Source of the DNA: Sanyastnella coralliicola
GTDB taxonomy: Bacteria; Bacteroidota; Bacteroidia; Flavobacteriales_D; Sanyastnellaceae
Assembly (NCBI RefSeq): GCF_030845195.1
Contig: NZ_CP132543.1
Location: 3,551,501-3,615,500 of the forward strand
Direction of reading: 5' to 3'
Length of the DNA: 64,000 bases
Shown here: piece after piece, positions 45,610 to 55,654 of the stretch
Position numbering within the stretch: position 1 is the stretch's first letter
Layout: each line of letters starts with the position of its first letter
The notes under the pieces: generated by a model
Databases searched by the model: none
What the model was told of the DNA's origin: nothing
Seen by the model: the letters and a program-made list of their open reading frames with translations, nothing else
Position numbers and translations under genes: made by a program

Positions 45610-46927
45610 TCAACGGCCATTAAATCATATTGTTGAGAAGCGGCCTATTTGGGCCGCTCTCTTTTTGTTCATGCTTTTCGCCATCGCAGGATGCGATAAA
45701 CCTGAACAAGAACTAGGTCTGGGCATCCAACCCGATGATGACCTATTGACGGCATTCCAAACAGACACCACAACCATTGAGTGTTTCACCATCCGTGAAG
45801 ACTCCTTGGCAACGGATGAACTTTCGCAGTCATTGCTTGGAAACTACTTCGATCCATTCACTGGAATTACACGTACCTCGATCTACACTCAGCTCCGACT
45901 CGGAACTCCTGATCAAGACTTTGGTTCCAACCCTGTTGCTGATTCCATCGTGCTCGCTATGCGATACACAGGGGAATCATACGGGTCACTCCAAGATCAA
46001 TTCTTCGAAGTATACCGCCTCACAGAAGACTTGTACATCGATTCAACCTACTATTCGAACGATGACTTCGCTTTCGATTTTGACAACCTCGTTGAAATCG
46101 GACAAGAAACACAAGGCTTCAATCTTTCAGACAAGCTCTTCTTTGAAGAAGATTCAGCGAACCCTCAGTTGCGCCTTCCGCTAGACCTTGCCTTTGGAGA
46201 GGAGCTCATGAACGCAGGTGCTGAGATCTACGACACCAACGAGAATTGGTTGGAATACTTCAAAGGAATCTACGTTCGCTCCTCAAGCGGAGGTGGCGGA
46301 GTGGTGAATCTAGACCTTGTAGACAGTGAGTCTGCTGTGCGTCTATATTACCACAACGACGATGACACGCTGTTCTACGACTACGTGATCAACACGTCTT
46401 GTGCCCGAGTGAACCGCTTTGAACATAGCTTCACTGGAGACTTGATGCCACTGAACAACTTTGGCGAAGCTCCTGCCAACCAAGTAGGTTATGTGCAAGC
46501 TGCAGCTGTCTGTAAAACGCGCATTGAGTTCCCATACATTGATGATTACAACGAGTTCGAACAACGCACAATTAACAAAGCAGAGCTAATCATTCCTGTT
46601 TCTCAGGAGTTTGATGAGCGTTTGCCTTTCCAATCTGCTTTGTTCCTGTTGACCGAGGATGAAGACGGTGACGCCGTAGGTCTTCCAGGTCAGCTCTCAA
46701 CAGTTGTCGACATCGGCGGTAGCTACAATTCAAGCACGAATGAATACCGATTCAACATTTCACGTTGGTTCCAAGAGTACCTCAATGGTAACCAAGCGGT
46801 GAACTTCATGAACTTGGTGTCAAATAACGCCGGTATCTCTGTACGTCGCGTTGGAGCCAATGGACCTGAGGCTGATCCAGAGGATTCATCGAACAATATG
46901 AGGTTGATTCTGACCTTCACTGACTGA
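45566..46927 (+). CDS. DUF4270 lipoprotein
   Basis: 453 residues from ATG 45566. A signal sequence PIWAALFLFMLFAIAGC with acylated Cys is clear, followed by DKPEQELGLGIQPDDDLL, the usual DUF4270 opening (LGxxxxP). The rest is beta-rich with no catalytic motif. The start is a problem: ATG 45671 leaves only seven residues before the Cys, and the next in-frame ATG is 45566, inside the glgA-like gene. That gives a 27-residue charged N-region and puts the hairpin at 45639 inside the coding sequence. Usual order in Flavobacteriia is glgA-like, DUF4270, glmS. Confidence 0.78.
   Translation: MILSLRESRHSLKSDQRPLNHIVEKRPIWAALFLFMLFAIAGCDKPEQELGLGIQPDDDLLTAFQTDTTTIECFTIREDSLATDELSQSLLGNYFDPFTGITRTSIYTQLRLGTPDQDFGSNPVADSIVLAMRYTGESYGSLQDQFFEVYRLTEDLYIDSTYYSNDDFAFDFDNLVEIGQETQGFNLSDKLFFEEDSANPQLRLPLDLAFGEELMNAGAEIYDTNENWLEYFKGIYVRSSSGGGGVVNLDLVDSESAVRLYYHNDDDTLFYDYVINTSCARVNRFEHSFTGDLMPLNNFGEAPANQVGYVQAAAVCKTRIEFPYIDDYNEFEQRTINKAELIIPVSQEFDERLPFQSALFLLTEDEDGDAVGLPGQLSTVVDIGGSYNSSTNEYRFNISRWFQEYLNGNQAVNFMNLVSNNAGISVRRVGANGPEADPEDSSNNMRLILTFTD
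45639..45666 (+). terminator. Terminator-like hairpin between the glgA-like and DUF4270 genes
   Basis: AGCGGCC-TATTTG-GGCCGCT followed by CTCTTTTT, 30 bases after the glgA-like stop. It lies within the likely N-terminal codons of the DUF4270 gene, so it may attenuate transcription or be a coding coincidence. Confidence 0.55.
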
Positions 46928-47054
46928 TCTAATATCAGATAACATCTTACGCATAGCTTGTCGTTGATTACGCAAACTTGCAATGGCCAAGCTCGAAGGC
47001 ATTTTTGTATACCTTCGTAATGGTCTATGATGATCCTAAAACTGTAGAACACCT

Positions 47055-48899
47055 ATGTGTGGAATTGTCGCTTATCTCGGAGACGAGAATGCATACCCTG
47101 TACTTATCAAAGGGTTAAAGAGACTGGAATACCGTGGCTATGATAGCGCGGGTGTTGCCATCCTTAAAGAAAACGACATTGCGCTTCACAAGTGCAAAGG
47201 AAAAGTGAGTGATCTTGAAGCACACATCGGTGACGCTTCAACCGACGGAACAGTAGGAATCGGTCACACCCGTTGGGCAACTCACGGGCCTCCGAACGAC
47301 ATCAATGCTCACCCTCACGTTTCAGGAGATGGAGAACTCGCCATCATTCACAATGGAATCATTGAGAATTACAGCACCCTAAAGGAAGAGTTAATCAACC
47401 GCGGACACAAGTTCGAGAGTGATACAGATACTGAAGTGTTGGCCCACTTAATTGAAGAAGTGCGCAGCAACACAGACGTTGATCTTTTTGAAGCTGTCCG
47501 TATTTCATTGAATGAAGTCGTTGGTGCTTACGCCATCGTTGTGATGGACCGCAACAATCCAAACCAATTGATCGCGGCGAAGAAATCGAGCCCATTGGTG
47601 ATTGGAATTGGAGAAGACGGAACATACTATGTAGGTTCTGATGCGACACCAATCGTTGAATACACGAAAAACGTTGTCTACCTCGAGGATGAAGAGATTG
47701 CTTTGATGGACCGTCAAACAGGTCTGAAGATCAAGACAATCCAAAACCGCGAGAAGACTCCATACATCCAAGAACTAGAACTTCACCTTGAAGCTCTAGA
47801 GAAGGGTGGATACGATTACTTTATGTTGAAGGAAATCTACGAGCAGCCGCGTTCTATCCGTGATTGCTTCCGTGGACGAATGAACCTTCAGAAAGGAATG
47901 ATTCGCTTGTCGGGTATCGAAAATTTCGAAGACAAGTGGACGAATGCCAAGCGCATCCTGATTGTGGCTTGTGGTACTTCATGGCACGCCGGCCTTGTAG
48001 CTGAGTACCTCTTCGAAGACCTCGCACGCATTCCTGTAGAAGTAGAATATGCTTCCGAGTTCCGTTACCGAAACCCAATCATCAACGAAGATGACATCGT
48101 CATTGCGATTAGTCAGAGTGGTGAAACAGCCGATACCTTGGCTGCCATTAAGATGGCTAAGAAAAAAGGGGCACACATCTTCGGTGTGTGTAATGTGGTA
48201 GGGTCTACCATCTCAAGAGAAACTGACAGCGGTTGCTACACGCACGCTGGACCAGAAATCGGGGTGGCATCTACGAAAGCATTCACCGCTCAAGTAACCG
48301 TGTTGACTTTGATGGCACTGACCGTAGCCCAAAAGCGCGGTACGATCAGCCCAGAGCGTCTGCACCGTCTGATTGCCGAGATCAACTCATTGCCAGACAA
48401 AATTGAGCAGACCTTGGCGTCAAACGATCAAATCGAATTCATTTCTGAGATCTACAAAGACGCGAGCAACGCCCTATACCTGGGTCGTGGATTCACCTTC
48501 CCTGTTGCGCTTGAAGGGGCATTGAAGCTAAAAGAGATCAGCTACATCCACGCCGAGGGATACCCTGCGGCTGAGATGAAGCACGGGCCGATTGCCTTGA
48601 TTGACGAGGAGATGCCAGTATTCGTGATCGCTACGCAAGGACAGAGCTACGAAAAAGTAGTCAGCAACATCCAAGAGGTAAAAGCGAGAAAAGGAAAGAT
48701 TATCGCCATCGTTACGATTGGGGATACTGAAGTGAAGAAACTCGCTGATCACGTGATTGAGATTCCAAAGACCGATGATGTACTGGTACCGCTGGTTTCA
48801 GTAGTTCCACTGCAGTTGTTGAGCTACCACATCGCGGTAATGCGTGGGTGTAATGTTGACCAGCCGCGTAACCTTGCGAAATCAGTAACCGTAGAGTGA
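47055..48899 (+). CDS. glmS: Glutamine-fructose-6-phosphate aminotransferase (isomerizing)
   Basis: Makes glucosamine-6-phosphate, the entry point to peptidoglycan and LPS sugars. 614 residues. N-terminal Cys2 nucleophile (MCGIVAYLG), GHTRWATHG and NGIIENY in the glutaminase domain (1-240). Two SIS domains hold ACGTSWHAGL, ISQSGETADT, CNVVGST and EGYPAAEMKHGPIALI, and the end reads DQPRNLAKSVTVE. Upstream, 46928-47054 holds only a weak TACCTTCG box (47010). No glmS ribozyme is expected or seen. Confidence 0.97.
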   Translation: MCGIVAYLGDENAYPVLIKGLKRLEYRGYDSAGVAILKENDIALHKCKGKVSDLEAHIGDASTDGTVGIGHTRWATHGPPNDINAHPHVSGDGELAIIHNGIIENYSTLKEELINRGHKFESDTDTEVLAHLIEEVRSNTDVDLFEAVRISLNEVVGAYAIVVMDRNNPNQLIAAKKSSPLVIGIGEDGTYYVGSDATPIVEYTKNVVYLEDEEIALMDRQTGLKIKTIQNREKTPYIQELELHLEALEKGGYDYFMLKEIYEQPRSIRDCFRGRMNLQKGMIRLSGIENFEDKWTNAKRILIVACGTSWHAGLVAEYLFEDLARIPVEVEYASEFRYRNPIINEDDIVIAISQSGETADTLAAIKMAKKKGAHIFGVCNVVGSTISRETDSGCYTHAGPEIGVASTKAFTAQVTVLTLMALTVAQKRGTISPERLHRLIAEINSLPDKIEQTLASNDQIEFISEIYKDASNALYLGRGFTFPVALEGALKLKEISYIHAEGYPAAEMKHGPIALIDEEMPVFVIATQGQSYEKVVSNIQEVKARKGKIIAIVTIGDTEVKKLADHVIEIPKTDDVLVPLVSVVPLQLLSYHIAVMRGCNVDQPRNLAKSVTVE

Positions 48900-48915
48900 T
48901 TCTTGTCAGAAAAAG

Positions 48916-48944
48916 TGTAAGACTCGACAAAAGGCTTACATTTG
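48916..48944 (+). promoter_or_regulatory. Promoter -7 box with overlapping inverted repeat, before the outer-membrane protein gene
   Basis: TACATTTG (48937-48944) is a perfect -7 element. TGTAAG (48916-48921), 13 bases, CTTACA (48935-48940) is an inverted repeat overlapping it and could be an operator. The leader to ATG 49092 would be about 140 bases, long for this window. Confidence 0.4.
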
Positions 48945-49091
48945 GCACCAGCGCTAACTGTCTGAACTAGGGTAAATATGCCCCTGTATCAAACGGGAAG
49001 TGTTGAAAACGAAGATATTTACCAAAATCTAGAAGCTAAATCTTTCCGTCCTTGCACGATGGAAACGAGTATTACTAAATTTTCAACCATC

Positions 49092-49862
49092 ATGAAAAAA
49101 GTAGTCTTTTTTATTGCGGCAGCGCTACTCTGCCTCGCTGGTACAAATGAAGTACAAGCACAGAAACAGATCGGAGGCGACAAGAACGTCGAGTTCCAAT
49201 TCTCTCCACTAGGAGGTAACCCGATCGGAATCAACGGTATCCGTCTACGTCTCTTCAACTCTGAGTCGTCTGCGATCCGTGTTAACGTATTTGTTGGATC
49301 ATCAACAGACAAAACTGTAAACACTGAAGAAGGTGCGATCAGTACTGAGGATCCAGTGAGCCCAATCCTTTTCGATTACGCTCGCATGTTTGATCTTACT
49401 ATCCGTCCAGGATACGAGATGCACTTCGACGGAACTGACCGTCTATCTCCTTACGTAGGTGCTGAGATTGATTTCGGTATCGGTAACGTATCTAGCGAGT
49501 CTGAGTACTGGGGGCCAAATGACATCGACGATGCAGGTGAGCTTGAGCAGTACATCGTATGGACTGAAACTCAGAAGCAATCATACACGCGTTTTGGACT
49601 AAACCTTCTATGTGGTTTTGACTTCTACTTCGCAGACAATGTGTATCTTGGAGCTGAGATGGGCTTTGGATTCAGCAACACAAGCTGGGCTGACGAAGAG
49701 CTAGAAGTTTCTGACCAGGTTGCTTACAACCTATTGAACGGAAACGATTCTGACGAAGATCTTCCTGCAGCTGGTGCTGGAGACCTTTCAGATCAGTCTA
49801 ATAGCTTCGCAGTTGGTCCTAACGTGAACGGACAGATCCGTCTCGGTTTCTTGATCAACTAA
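49092..49862 (+). CDS. Outer-membrane beta-barrel protein of unknown function
   Basis: 256 residues from ATG 49092, with signal peptide MKKVVFFIAAALLCLAGTNEVQAQ. Alternating aromatic/polar strands (MFDLTIRPGYEMHFDG, LSPYVGAEIDFGIGNV, YTRFGLNLLCGFDFYFADNVYLGAEMGFGF) and a final strand GQIRLGFLIN fit a small eight-stranded barrel. The open frame upstream to 48978 would put 38 residues before the signal peptide and is rejected. It is followed after 13 bp by a lipoprotein gene. Confidence 0.78.
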   Translation: MKKVVFFIAAALLCLAGTNEVQAQKQIGGDKNVEFQFSPLGGNPIGINGIRLRLFNSESSAIRVNVFVGSSTDKTVNTEEGAISTEDPVSPILFDYARMFDLTIRPGYEMHFDGTDRLSPYVGAEIDFGIGNVSSESEYWGPNDIDDAGELEQYIVWTETQKQSYTRFGLNLLCGFDFYFADNVYLGAEMGFGFSNTSWADEELEVSDQVAYNLLNGNDSDEDLPAAGAGDLSDQSNSFAVGPNVNGQIRLGFLIN

Positions 49863-49875
49863 TAGAACTATTAAA

Positions 49876-50724
49876 ATGAAACTGTTTACCAAACTTGGTT
49901 TTTTCGCGCTCGCAGTAGGTGCTATGATCTTGACTTCATGTTCGAAGCAAGAAGAAAGCAACAACTTCGAGTACCAGACTCAAACAACTATTGAGCAACA
50001 GCGTGCTGCTGAACAGCTCATGGGTCAAATCTCTGAACTAGGGGTTTGGAATGAGGAGCGTGGCCAGTTGTACAAATTCAACTTGCAAACGCGTGAATTC
50101 AGCTTTGCTGACCCTAACGACGGATGGAACTTCTCTAACTCAGAAGGTCCTGTGTTCATTGAGAACCCTGAAGGTGGCGGCATCCTGATTATCCCTTCAT
50201 TCTCTTTTGGGTCTAACACAGGAGGAACCGTAGTAGCTGGTAACAGTGCCCTTGACATCACTTACACGTTCTGCTTCTCTGCTTCTGACGAAGCGCTTGG
50301 CCTTGATCTATTCGATTACGGCGGCAACTTCGACGGAATCTCTATGGTACTTGGTATCGCCGGAGACTTCGAAGCACTAGCAGACGGAAATGTTGATGAA
50401 GATTCTGACTTCACAGATTTCTTCCAAGGATTCTGCCTCTACTTCGTTTACGATAACGAAGCGCAAGGCTCTTACGAGATCCTTGACTGGTTCGATAACC
50501 TAGAAGACGACTTGGATAATCTTGATGAAAAAGGTTTCGGGTACTTGATCGACTTTGTAAACTTCAGCGTGTACTTCACTTCTGATGGTACACTTGATGT
50601 AAGCGGTGGTCAGATCAACTTTACCGGTGAATACTTCGGAATCCTTGAGATCCTTGATAACCTGGAAGACGATACTGTCGATTTCGACATCGTTCCTGGT
50701 TTCGGAGCCATGGGTTGTAGTTAA
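49876..50724 (+). CDS. Acidic lipoprotein of unknown function
   Basis: 282 residues. Lipobox ILTSC (Cys22). The mature protein is very acidic, with a beta-rich middle (GGILIIPSFSFGSNTGGTVVAGNSALDITYTFCFSASDE) and an Asp/Leu stretch (WFDNLEDDLDNLDEKGFG), ending FGAMGCS. Not recognised. Operon partner of the barrel protein upstream. Confidence 0.72.
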   Translation: MKLFTKLGFFALAVGAMILTSCSKQEESNNFEYQTQTTIEQQRAAEQLMGQISELGVWNEERGQLYKFNLQTREFSFADPNDGWNFSNSEGPVFIENPEGGGILIIPSFSFGSNTGGTVVAGNSALDITYTFCFSASDEALGLDLFDYGGNFDGISMVLGIAGDFEALADGNVDEDSDFTDFFQGFCLYFVYDNEAQGSYEILDWFDNLEDDLDNLDEKGFGYLIDFVNFSVYFTSDGTLDVSGGQINFTGEYFGILEILDNLEDDTVDFDIVPGFGAMGCS

Positions 50725-50747
50725 GCATTCCCTTACTCACAATATTC

Positions 50748-50775
50748 AAAAGCATCCTTCGGGGTGCTTTTGTCG
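50748..50775 (+). terminator. Intrinsic terminator with TTCG tetraloop
   Basis: AAAAGCATCC-TTCG-GGGTGCTTTT, a 10-bp stem with one T-G wobble and a stable TTCG loop, followed by a short T-rich stretch. It ends the barrel-lipoprotein operon. Confidence 0.85.
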
Positions 50776-50797
50776 TTTTACCCCCTATCTTTCCAGC

Positions 50798-51544
50798 ATG
50801 CATGTGATCTTTCATCTCCTTGGTAAGCCCTATCGGGCGGAATTGAATAACGGCACTGATATCTCCATCCCCTTAGAATCAGGTGAAGGAAAAGTATCTG
50901 CTTGGTACGTACCCCCTATTTCGATCGAACCCGTTAAAGGTGACGGCTTCGTTGGTAGTGTGGCGCAGGGCGGAAGCGTCAATTTCAGAAACATCAGCTT
51001 TAATCCGCACGGTCACGGTACGCACACCGAATGCCTTGGTCACATCACAGAGACCCTGCATTCAGTCAACCAGAAAATCAAAGAGTACCACCTCGACGCT
51101 CAATTAATCACTGTGCACCCAACGAAGCACAACGATGATCTCGTCATCGAGGCCGATCAAATTCCTGATGGCGCCCTGCCTTCTGCGCTGATACTTCGAA
51201 CGAGTCCGAATACAGCCTCTAAACTCACACAACAGTATAGTGACACCAATCCACCGTATTTGAGCTCAGAATGCGCTAAAAAGATTGTTTCGGCAGGTGT
51301 TCGTCATCTGTTGATTGACTTACCTAGTGTTGATCGTGAAGTAGATGGCGGCGAATTACGTGCGCACCACATCTTCTGGCAAATTGGTGCAGACGAAAGA
51401 CATGACGCGAGCATTACAGAAATGGTCTATGTGCCAGATGAAATCCGCGATGGATATTACTTCATGAATCTGCAGTTCCCACCATTCGAGAATGACGCGA
51501 GCCCAAGTCGACCAATCATTTATCCTGCAGTACCGGCATCGTGA
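50798..51544 (+). CDS. Cyclase-family (kynurenine formamidase-like) hydrolase
   Basis: 248 residues. The metal-binding motif of the cyclase family is seen as NPHGHGTHTECLGHI, with SVDREVDGGELRAHHIFW near the C-terminus. Relatives hydrolyse N-formylkynurenine or close cyclic amides; no other tryptophan genes are here, so the substrate is open. ATG 50798 is chosen because the terminator at 50748 lies upstream of it and the remaining upstream frame is antisense-like. The 3' end overlaps the convergent histidine kinase gene by 25 bases. Confidence 0.78.
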   Translation: MHVIFHLLGKPYRAELNNGTDISIPLESGEGKVSAWYVPPISIEPVKGDGFVGSVAQGGSVNFRNISFNPHGHGTHTECLGHITETLHSVNQKIKEYHLDAQLITVHPTKHNDDLVIEADQIPDGALPSALILRTSPNTASKLTQQYSDTNPPYLSSECAKKIVSAGVRHLLIDLPSVDREVDGGELRAHHIFWQIGADERHDASITEMVYVPDEIRDGYYFMNLQFPPFENDASPSRPIIYPAVPAS

Positions 51545-52998
51545 ACCGGTAATTCAACCATGAAGGTACTTCCCTCTCCAGGGGTGGTCGTGAAACTGAT
51601 GACACCTCCTGCTTGATCCACGATGTTATGCACCATCGCTAATCCAAGCCCCGTGCCGGTTGACTTGGTGGTGAAGTTCGGTTGGAAGATCTTCGACTGC
51701 ATGTCTTCAGGAATACCCATTCCATCATCCTCAACCGTGGCAATGAGGAGGTCATCTTTCCGCGTAAGCGCCACCTTTACCTCACCCACTCTGTTCTCAG
51801 GAATGGCCTGAATGGCATTCTTGATCAAGTTGTTGAATACGCGCAGAATCTGATCACGATCGATGTATACAGAAGTGTCAACGTCTTTACCAGGGCCGCT
51901 GTAAATGACTCTTGCACTCGTCTCGTCGTGAAACAACTCAACACATCCGCTGATGGATTCATTGAGATCAACACGCTCCCGTTGCGCCTTGGGCATCTTT
52001 GCGAAGTCACTGAATTCGCTCGCGATATTGCTCAAGGCATCAATCTGCTCGATCATGGAATCTGCAAACTTCTTCAGCTTTGGTTCAAACTCAGGGTCAT
52101 CGCTTTTGAACGACCGCTCCAAGTGTTGAACGCGCAGTTTCATTGGCGTCAATGGGTTCTTAATCTCATGGGCCACTTGCTTTGCCATTTCTCGCCATGC
52201 GCTTTCCCTTTCTGATTTGGCCAGTTCACTGGCCGAACGCTTGACTTCATCCAGCATCCGGTTATACTCGTTCACTAGAGCGCCAATCTCGTCGTTACTA
52301 TCCCATGAAATGGCTTCGTTGCGTTGTTGGAGGTCAACATGGGCCATTCGTTTCCCAATCTTCTGTAGCGAAGAGGTGATGTAATTCGAAAGGAAATACG
52401 CCAACAACGCCGCCCCCATGAACAAACCAACGTAGATCTTCGTCAACTCGCGAAGGAAGGCGTTCAACTCGGCGCGGTCTACTTCACGCTTATCATAGCG
52501 CACGTTGGTCACCGCAATTGGACGATCATCGACGTCACGGAAATACCAGTAGGCCATGATGTAGGTTCCGTGATCGACATCTTTGGCCATTTCTGCACGG
52601 TCATTACCAGTGCTGAGCTGTTTTAAGATGGTGTAATCGATCTCTTGGGCAAAGCCAAGGGCATCGAAGTTGTTCTGGCTCGAACTGATCAGGAGACGAC
52701 CTCTAAGGTCGTATAGGTTTATTGCGAGATTGTGGACGTCAGAGAGCTCGCAGATTTTATCTGTGAAGATGGTTGGTACCGAATCGGTAGCCATGTATCC
52801 ATTTCCTTGCTGATCGAGGAAATAGCGCATGCTTTCCTGGATCGCCAACTCTTTGCGGCTCAGGCGCGAGAGGTTATACTCCTCCTCCTGCTGTTTGAAG
52901 TTAATGTACGCCGTGATTCCCGAAGCCACGAAGGCCAGGAGAATGATGGTTAGCATCGAGAAATAGATGCGCTGACGTAATGTGAGATGGATGCCCAT
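51520..52998 (-). CDS. Orphan sensor histidine kinase, NtrY-like
   Basis: 492 residues. TM1 at about 11-31, a periplasmic sensor of about 140 residues, TM2 ([19 protein letters not shown]), HAMP, then dimerisation helix with [12 protein letters not shown] holding the phosphorylated His, and the ATPase domain with N-box [30 protein letters not shown] and GEGSTF. No response regulator is next to it. The H-box HEIKNPLTP is that of NtrY/NtrB-type kinases. Signal unknown. Confidence 0.9.
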   Translation of the reverse strand: MGIHLTLRQRIYFSMLTIILLAFVASGITAYINFKQQEEEYNLSRLSRKELAIQESMRYFLDQQGNGYMATDSVPTIFTDKICELSDVHNLAINLYDLRGRLLISSSQNNFDALGFAQEIDYTILKQLSTGNDRAEMAKDVDHGTYIMAYWYFRDVDDRPIAVTNVRYDKREVDRAELNAFLRELTKIYVGLFMGAALLAYFLSNYITSSLQKIGKRMAHVDLQQRNEAISWDSNDEIGALVNEYNRMLDEVKRSASELAKSERESAWREMAKQVAHEIKNPLTPMKLRVQHLERSFKSDDPEFEPKLKKFADSMIEQIDALSNIASEFSDFAKMPKAQRERVDLNESISGCVELFHDETSARVIYSGPGKDVDTSVYIDRDQILRVFNNLIKNAIQAIPENRVGEVKVALTRKDDLLIATVEDDGMGIPEDMQSKIFQPNFTTKSTGTGLGLAMVHNIVDQAGGVISFTTTPGEGSTFMVELPVHDAGTAG

Positions 52999-53095
52999 AT
53001 TCTATTTGGAAAGATACACGAAAGCGCCGGGCTCTCGTCATTTCTTACCAGCATCAAAAAACGTGCTAGGTTGAAAAAATTGAAGGTCCCGCAGA

Positions 53096-53125
53096 AAAAC
53101 AAAAAGCCCCGCAAATGCGGGGCTT
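53096..53125 (-). terminator. Intrinsic terminator of the atp operon
   Basis: On the minus strand AAGCCCCGCA/TGCGGGGCTT (perfect 10-bp stem) with a GCATTTGC apex, followed by TTTTTGTTTTT. Confidence 0.9.
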
Positions 53126-53153
53126 CTTTCCATCCTCAATAATGTCCACGTTA

Positions 53154-54032
53154 TCAACCGTTGAGAGCTTCCGCTCCACCAACGATCTCGAGAATTTCAT
53201 TTGTAATCGACGCCTGACGAGCTTTGTTGTAGGTCAACTTCAACTCTTTCAATAGGTCAGACGCGTTATCAGTCGCTTTGTGCATTGCCGTCATACGAGC
53301 TCCGTGCTCACTAGCATGACTATCCAGCAAGGCCTTGAACAGTTGGAGACGAATTGAGTTCGGGATGATGTTCTCAACGATCTCTTCTCTGTTTGGCTCG
53401 AAAATGTATTCGGTAGCGGCGCTTCCGCCTTCCTCTGCCTTCGCAACAACTGGTAGCATTTGCTCGGTAATCACATCCTGTACGGCTGCGTTCTTGAAGC
53501 TATTGTATACTACGACTACTCGGTCATACTTCGCGTCAGCGAATTGGCTCATTGCAATCGTTGCAATGTCTCCTGCATTTCCAAAAGTCAGGTCATCAAA
53601 GATCTCGTACGGAGTGTCTGAGTAACCATCTGTTGTGTGATGCGAAGTCTTGCTGAAAGTATCAGAAGCTTTCTTACCAAGTGAAAGTACGTGAACGTTC
53701 TTGCCGGCGTAATCTTCCGCAATCAGGCGTTTCACTTCTTTCACGATGTTGTTATTGAACGCTCCACATAGACCGCGGTTCGAAGTGATCGCAATAACGA
53801 GTACGTTGTTCACCTCACGTTCAACACTATATACACCTTCGCTGGAATCAAGGGTAGAGCTCACGTTCGCCAAGATCTCTTGCAGTTTCTCTGCGTAAGG
53901 GCGCATCTGAGTAATAGCATCTTGGGCACGACGAAGCTTCGCCGCAGACACCATTTTCATCGCCTGAGTAATCTGACGTGTTGATTGGACCGATGTGATC
54001 CTACTTCTTACCTCTTTGAGACCTCCAGCCAT
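53154..54032 (-). CDS. atpG: ATP synthase F1 gamma subunit
   Basis: The rotating central stalk. 292 residues. N-terminal MAGGLKEVRSRITSVQSTRQITQAMKMVSAAKLRRAQ and C-terminal ASEHGARMTAMHKATDNA...LTYNKARQASITNEILEIVGGAEAL are the two conserved helices of the shaft. Last gene of the atp run, two bases after atpA. Confidence 0.97.
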   Translation of the reverse strand: MAGGLKEVRSRITSVQSTRQITQAMKMVSAAKLRRAQDAITQMRPYAEKLQEILANVSSTLDSSEGVYSVEREVNNVLVIAITSNRGLCGAFNNNIVKEVKRLIAEDYAGKNVHVLSLGKKASDTFSKTSHHTTDGYSDTPYEIFDDLTFGNAGDIATIAMSQFADAKYDRVVVVYNSFKNAAVQDVITEQMLPVVAKAEEGGSAATEYIFEPNREEIVENIIPNSIRLQLFKALLDSHASEHGARMTAMHKATDNASDLLKELKLTYNKARQASITNEILEIVGGAEALNG

Positions 54033-54034
54033 GC

Positions 54035-55612
54035 TTATGCATATTTCGAAGTAAGCTCCGCTGCTGCGTCACGTAGTACTTGCTGTACTTCATCCGTCAA
54101 TTTACCAGACTTCAATACGTCTAGGCTATCACGGTGCTTGTTACGCATGTAAGAGAGGAACTCTACTTCAAATTCTTTCACCTTGTTAACTGGAACTTTC
54201 GATACAAGACCTTTTGTTCCTAGGTAGATGATCGCAATCTGCTCTTCTACCGTCATTGGCGAGTTCTGTGCTTGCTTAAGGATCTCTACGTTACGCGCAC
54301 CTTTATCAAGTACTGCTTTCGTAGCGTCGTCAAGGTCAGAACCGAACTTCGCGAATGCTTCCAACTCGCGGTACTGAGCTTGGTCAAGCTTCAATGTACC
54401 CGCAACTTTCTTCATCGACTTAATCTGTGCCGACCCTCCTACACGTGATACCGAGATACCTACGTTAATCGCTGGACGTACACCTGATAGGAACAAGCTC
54501 GACTCAAGGAAGATCTGTCCGTCGGTAATAGAAATTACGTTTGTTGGAATGTAGGCAGAAACGTCACCTGCTTGTGTTTCAATGATTGGAAGGGCTGTCA
54601 AAGAACCTCCTCCTTTCACGATACCTTTCATTGACTCAGGAAGGTCGTTCATCTGAGCAGCAATCTCGTCAGAGTTAATCACCTTCGCTGCGCGCTCAAG
54701 AAGACGGCTGTGTAGGTAGAATACATCTCCTGGGTACGCCTCACGACCTGGAGGACGACGTAGAAGAAGTGATACCTCACGGTAAGCTACCGCCTGCTTA
54801 GAAAGATCATCATATACGATCAATGCTGGGTTACCAGTATCACGGAAGAACTCTCCAATCGCAGCACCTGTAAATGGTGCGTAGAACTGAAGCGGTGCAG
54901 GGTCAGATGCGTTCGCCGCAACAACTACTGTGTAGTCCATTGCTCCTGCGTCTTCCAACGTCTTCACGATTCCAGCTACTGTTGATCCTTTCTGACCTAC
55001 GGCAACGTAGATACAGAATACAGGCTCACCGCGCTCGTAGAACTCACGCTGGTTGATGATCGTATCGATCGCAACCGTAGTTTTACCTGTCTGACGGTCA
55101 CCAATGATCAACTCACGCTGACCACGGCCGATTGGAATCATCGCGTCAATCGCCTTGATACCTGTCTGTAGTGGCTCGTTTACTGGCTGACGGTAGATAA
55201 CTCCCGGTGCTTTACGCTCGATCGGCATTTCGTAAAGGTCACCTTCGATAGGTCCTTTACCGTCGATCGGCTCACCAAGTGTATTTACAACACGACCAAG
55301 CATTCCTTTACCGGCGTTCACAGACGCGATCAAACCAGTACGTTTCACGCTTGATCCTTCTTTTAGGTTTCCTGAAGGACCTAGAAGTACGGCACCTACG
55401 TTATCTTCCTCAAGGTTAAGTACGATACCGCGAACTCCGTTCTCGAACTCGATAAGCTCACCAGACTGTACGTTTGACAGTCCGTAGATACGGGCAATAC
55501 CATCACCTACCTGAAGAACCGTTCCTACTTCTTCAAGTTCTGCTTCTGACTTTACGCCAGAAAGTTGTTCTCTGAGGATCGCAGATACTTCTGCGGGTTT
55601 CAAATCAGCCAT
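54035..55612 (-). CDS. atpA: ATP synthase F1 alpha subunit
   Basis: 525 residues. P-loop [23 protein letters not shown], and the alpha signature [14 protein letters not shown]. Forms the non-catalytic nucleotide sites of the F1 hexamer. The catalytic beta subunit gene (atpD) and atpC are not in this cluster. Confidence 0.98.
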   Translation of the reverse strand: MADLKPAEVSAILREQLSGVKSEAELEEVGTVLQVGDGIARIYGLSNVQSGELIEFENGVRGIVLNLEEDNVGAVLLGPSGNLKEGSSVKRTGLIASVNAGKGMLGRVVNTLGEPIDGKGPIEGDLYEMPIERKAPGVIYRQPVNEPLQTGIKAIDAMIPIGRGQRELIIGDRQTGKTTVAIDTIINQREFYERGEPVFCIYVAVGQKGSTVAGIVKTLEDAGAMDYTVVVAANASDPAPLQFYAPFTGAAIGEFFRDTGNPALIVYDDLSKQAVAYREVSLLLRRPPGREAYPGDVFYLHSRLLERAAKVINSDEIAAQMNDLPESMKGIVKGGGSLTALPIIETQAGDVSAYIPTNVISITDGQIFLESSLFLSGVRPAINVGISVSRVGGSAQIKSMKKVAGTLKLDQAQYRELEAFAKFGSDLDDATKAVLDKGARNVEILKQAQNSPMTVEEQIAIIYLGTKGLVSKVPVNKVKEFEVEFLSYMRNKHRDSLDVLKSGKLTDEVQQVLRDAAAELTSKYA

Positions 55613-55654
55613 TGGATGACGTTTGTTTTGTCCCGAGTGTCGGGACTATTTCAA

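Noticed and set aside
47055-48899. A glmS ribozyme or riboswitch upstream of glmS
   Set aside because: The 127-bp upstream gap shows no ribozyme core, and the element belongs to Gram-positive bacteria.
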